In this document: positions 7,901 to 8,123 of the stretch, piece after piece
Layout of the letters: each line of letters begins with the position of its first letter
How positions within the stretch are numbered: the stretch's first letter is position 1
Source of the DNA: an uncultured bacterium
GTDB taxonomy: Bacteria > Bacillota > Clostridia > Christensenellales > Pumilibacteraceae
DNA: 8,123 nt
Assembly (NCBI GenBank): GCA_949747725.1
Contig: CATKFJ010000083.1
Coordinates: 1-8,123, forward strand
Reading direction: 5' to 3'
Made by a program: the position numbers and the translations under genes
Notes under the pieces: model-generated
What the model was told of the DNA's origin: nothing
Database searches by the model: none
Seen by the model: the letters and a program-made list of their open reading frames with translations, nothing else

Positions 7901-8123
7901 TTGCGCCGAGCGTTGTGCCGCCGAAACCGCTTTTGCCGAAATAAAGCTCTATGCCGTCGGAAGCCGGAGTAATATTATCGTCCTCCACGTAAGCGGTAAC
8001 GGTAAGCCCGTCGTCGCCGTACTCCGCCGCCCAATACGATTTTGCCGTACCGTCGGCTACCGTGGAGCCGAATGACAGCTGTTCCACAGGCGTCGCTTCG
8101 GTCTGCACGTCGGCAACCATTTC
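4536..8123 (-). CDS. Giant modular extracellular SGNH/GDSL hydrolase, N-terminus outside window, frameshifted at its 3' end
   Basis: The frame is open through the window edge. The Met codon at 8118-8120 is preceded by GAA and falls inside a domain, so it is probably internal. Numbering from that Met, residues 1-190 are a CBM9/DOMON-like module, 196-405 and 407-616 are two LamG/concanavalin-like repeats, and 617-800 are an SGNH hydrolase. A third LamG-like module covers about 820-1053, and 1056-1190 are two short beta-sandwich repeats. The catalytic set is complete: Ser623 in FAGDSY, Gly652/Gly653 in VGVGGT, Asn684 in IGVNDM, Asp783 and His786 in DGLHLN. SGNH enzymes hydrolyse esters. With this many carbohydrate-binding-type modules, a polysaccharide O-deacetylase or other carbohydrate esterase is the most likely role (inference). 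The signal peptide would lie beyond the window. The ORF stops at 4536 because of a G8 tract, and the protein continues in the 2911-4494 ORF. Upstream of the LacI and ABC binding protein genes, it fits a glycan-use locus. Confidence 0.9.
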   Translation of the reverse strand, partial: EMVADVQTEATPVEQLSFGSTVADGTAKSYWAAEYGDDGLTVTAYVEDDNITPASDGIELYFGKSGFGGTTLGASNIGVKVTANGDAVYYIADNGYKTADDNGIDAITVLPWSKDGSTVSGYYVRVTVPYTALKFEGGKPADGSITALPVMVNYTNTIGAREVYNGYSIAQPSMYPVLENRKWSENYYARGMGVLGGTQKIQQGKFWDISKDYAIEDTDNYARREARLVGGSDGDNNLLFFRNDGKSVYAEAMFEANALYNGEKAAKFGLMLFDGANQAGVFYFVDANTAGKEPTGIQDIKGNALGYNICTGNWGKWNDGIASGAFDYRKPITLKMAYDGDNNVVYMWYVNADGQDVLAARAMYEAKGDVTIGFKSFNTGLSVYNYSCTNDTNSDGFKDHIIEKEESVFFGDSGFDFGGAKWNLENDTEEQNRSVTLTGHDGNDNNLYIPQTEGKAAYVRATFKLNEIYNNEKWGKFGLMFFDGKDQTGTFLYVDAHVGENSDGVIRGKDLGYNDATGDSFSSNWIAFKNGTGVYDSAKTITLAMTYADNVVSMYYEGASGDVLLGQVAHVNTSSKYIIGIKSFALGITVTDYYAITDVNNDEFKAHNPAIVREDIDTLFAGDSYMEFWSMYGVWNTLTQDVGGAKLVDVGVGGTQVPFWDNDAKLGTLNLMYNPSRIVFHIGVNDMDSGEVTAKQVYDRIANMFANYHKVFPNADLYWVSLIPNNFFIKPHDSANATYNSDYKSINEQVKALADKTSYLNYIDEWSHFINENGEVKANYLMNDGLHLNAIYGYPLWTSVIKKALGFTLSGDDPNYVLGNSGDRYATPAWKYGQNGNIAELDYTNADHAIKVQNEENIYYKAAPSADIFFEAEIRSKGKYYADEWSKIGVSLVNEDITVFAYFETGDSSGSNGANVTYASIVARDNYYGDYFDVAGKKPNRITGVGDWNWDNQVGSVIPARNITSQFSKIGIAKLDDVFYLFVDGEAVANTERLNLNTATVTREKDGGKELEFAHINQPQYITAESKFTAAVTEFNRNVEIRSVRAYTTREEVERMLTPSYTVTAPASVVISDTKAKAGETVNFTLNLNADDVLDHVSVTKDGDPVAVTETDGKYSFTMPEGNVVISVTMQGKLTVTLGEGVAENITASAETVSSGATVTFTARSGKYIKHLWYEGENGVKTEITQKTNGGGMNL
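4549..4556 (-). other. G8 homopolymer at the frameshift
   Basis: The coding strand reads AAT, then eight G, then TATGAAC. With eight G the frame yields NGGGMNL and a TAA stop (4536-4538). With six or nine G it would pass straight into the downstream ORF as NGGYELV or NGGGYELV. A run of six A lies 5 nt upstream (plus strand T6, 4562-4567). The run could be a sequencing or assembly miscount, a real mutation, a slipped-strand phase-variable tract, or a -1 ribosomal slippage site (two adjacent GGG codons). Confidence 0.8.
4958..5658 (-). other. Third LamG/concanavalin-like module, C-terminal to the catalytic domain
   Basis: The segment from YATPAWKYGQNG to TREEVERML shows features shared with the two modules before the hydrolase: an opening Trp-containing strand, IFFEAEIRSKGKYYADEW, WSKIGVSLVNEDITVFAYFE, and FSKIGIAKLDDVFYLFVDGE. 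The last piece is a typical concanavalin-fold back strand. Sequence identity to the other two is low, so it is either a diverged copy or an independent jelly-roll module. Boundaries are approximate. Confidence 0.5.
5698..6272 (-). other. SGNH/GDSL hydrolase catalytic domain
   Basis: Blocks occur in the standard order. Block I is FAGDSYMEFW with the Ser codon at 6252-6254. Block II is VDVGVGGTQVPFW (glycines near 6162-6167). Block III is FHIGVNDMD with the Asn codon at 6069-6071. Block V is NDGLHLN with Asp at 5772-5774 and His at 5763-5765. The domain length of about 185 residues is normal. The family is Lipase_GDSL_2-like, and the IGVND/DGLHLN pattern is common in carbohydrate esterases and PAF-acetylhydrolase-like enzymes. 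No catalytic residue is missing. Confidence 0.88.
6273..6902 (-). repeat. LamG-like repeat 2 of the giant hydrolase
   Basis: This is the protein-level repeat of the module at 6906-7535. Matching landmarks, copy 1 against copy 2: SDGDNNLLFF / HDGNDNNLYI, KFGLMLFDGANQAGVFYFVD / KFGLMFFDGKDQTGTFLYVD, ITLKMAYD / ITLAMTYA, TIGFKSFNTGLSVYNY / IIGIKSFALGITVTDY. It ends with an acidic linker, TDVNNDEFKAH, matching DTNSDGFKDH in copy 1. Both linkers resemble calcium-binding Asp/Asn loops. Confidence 0.75.
6906..7535 (-). repeat. LamG-like repeat 1 of the giant hydrolase
   Basis: This is a concanavalin-like module starting near GKFWDISKDYAIED and ending in the linker DTNSDGFKDHIIEKEE. It is paralogous to the next module at 6273-6902, with clear identity in the core strands and divergence in the loops. 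Such modules typically bind glycans or calcium in extracellular proteins. No specificity can be read from the sequence. Confidence 0.75.
7560..8123 (-). other. N-terminal CBM9/DOMON-like module, truncated by window edge
   Basis: The core shows AKSYWAAEYGDDGLTVTAYV, SDGIELYFGKSGFGG and GYYVRVTVPYTALKFEGGKP. These are the order and strand types of CBM9-like domains (Trp or Tyr strand, ligand strand, 'DgiElyfd' strand, then 'vtiPytaL'). It is homologous in pattern to the three modules at the C-terminus, so such modules sit at both ends of the visible protein. The motif VDGxLDE expected at the domain start would lie just outside the window. Confidence 0.65.

Noticed and set aside
6156..8075. Long plus-strand ORF of 639 residues opposite the giant hydrolase gene
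   Set aside because: It is antisense to clear LamG-like repeats. Codon bias keeps the opposite frame free of stops, and no domain or ribosome binding site supports it.

Overview
The window looks like part of an uncultured, gut-type Firmicutes/Clostridia genome. This is an inference. It rests on strong AGGAG-type ribosome binding sites, a Gram-positive-style sugar-binding lipoprotein, a LacI regulator and a very large modular secreted enzyme, at roughly 40-60% GC in hand-counted lines. No RNA gene, CRISPR array, insertion sequence or integrase was seen. All supported genes lie on the minus strand, so transcription runs from high to low coordinates.

Region by region, in transcription order. 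(1) About 8123-2911 encodes one giant modular extracellular protein whose N-terminus lies outside the window. Its modules are: a CBM9/DOMON-like beta-sandwich, two LamG/concanavalin-like repeats, a complete SGNH/GDSL hydrolase domain, a third LamG-like module, two short beta-sandwich repeats of the 'FTMPEGNV' type, and three more CBM9-like modules. The reading frame is broken at a run of eight G (plus strand C8, 4549-4556), which falls inside the second short repeat. On paper the gene splits into a 1194-residue and a 527-residue ORF. (2) 2815-2910 is an intergenic region with a perfect 13-bp inverted repeat. (3) 1855-2814 is a LacI/GalR-family repressor. (4) 1-1793 is a lipoprotein solute-binding protein of a carbohydrate ABC importer, truncated by the window edge. 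It is easy to miss because it has no stop codon inside the window.

Reading them together (inference): this is a small carbohydrate-utilisation locus. The secreted esterase-like enzyme would bind a polysaccharide through its many binding modules and remove acyl or similar ester groups. The lipoprotein would capture released oligosaccharides for an ABC importer whose permease genes probably follow beyond position 1. The LacI regulator would sense a breakdown product and control the locus. The substrate cannot be told from the sequence. The most unusual points are the G8 frameshift in a domain-coding region, the insertion of the catalytic domain within a series of LamG-like repeats, and the inverted repeat in front of the regulator gene.
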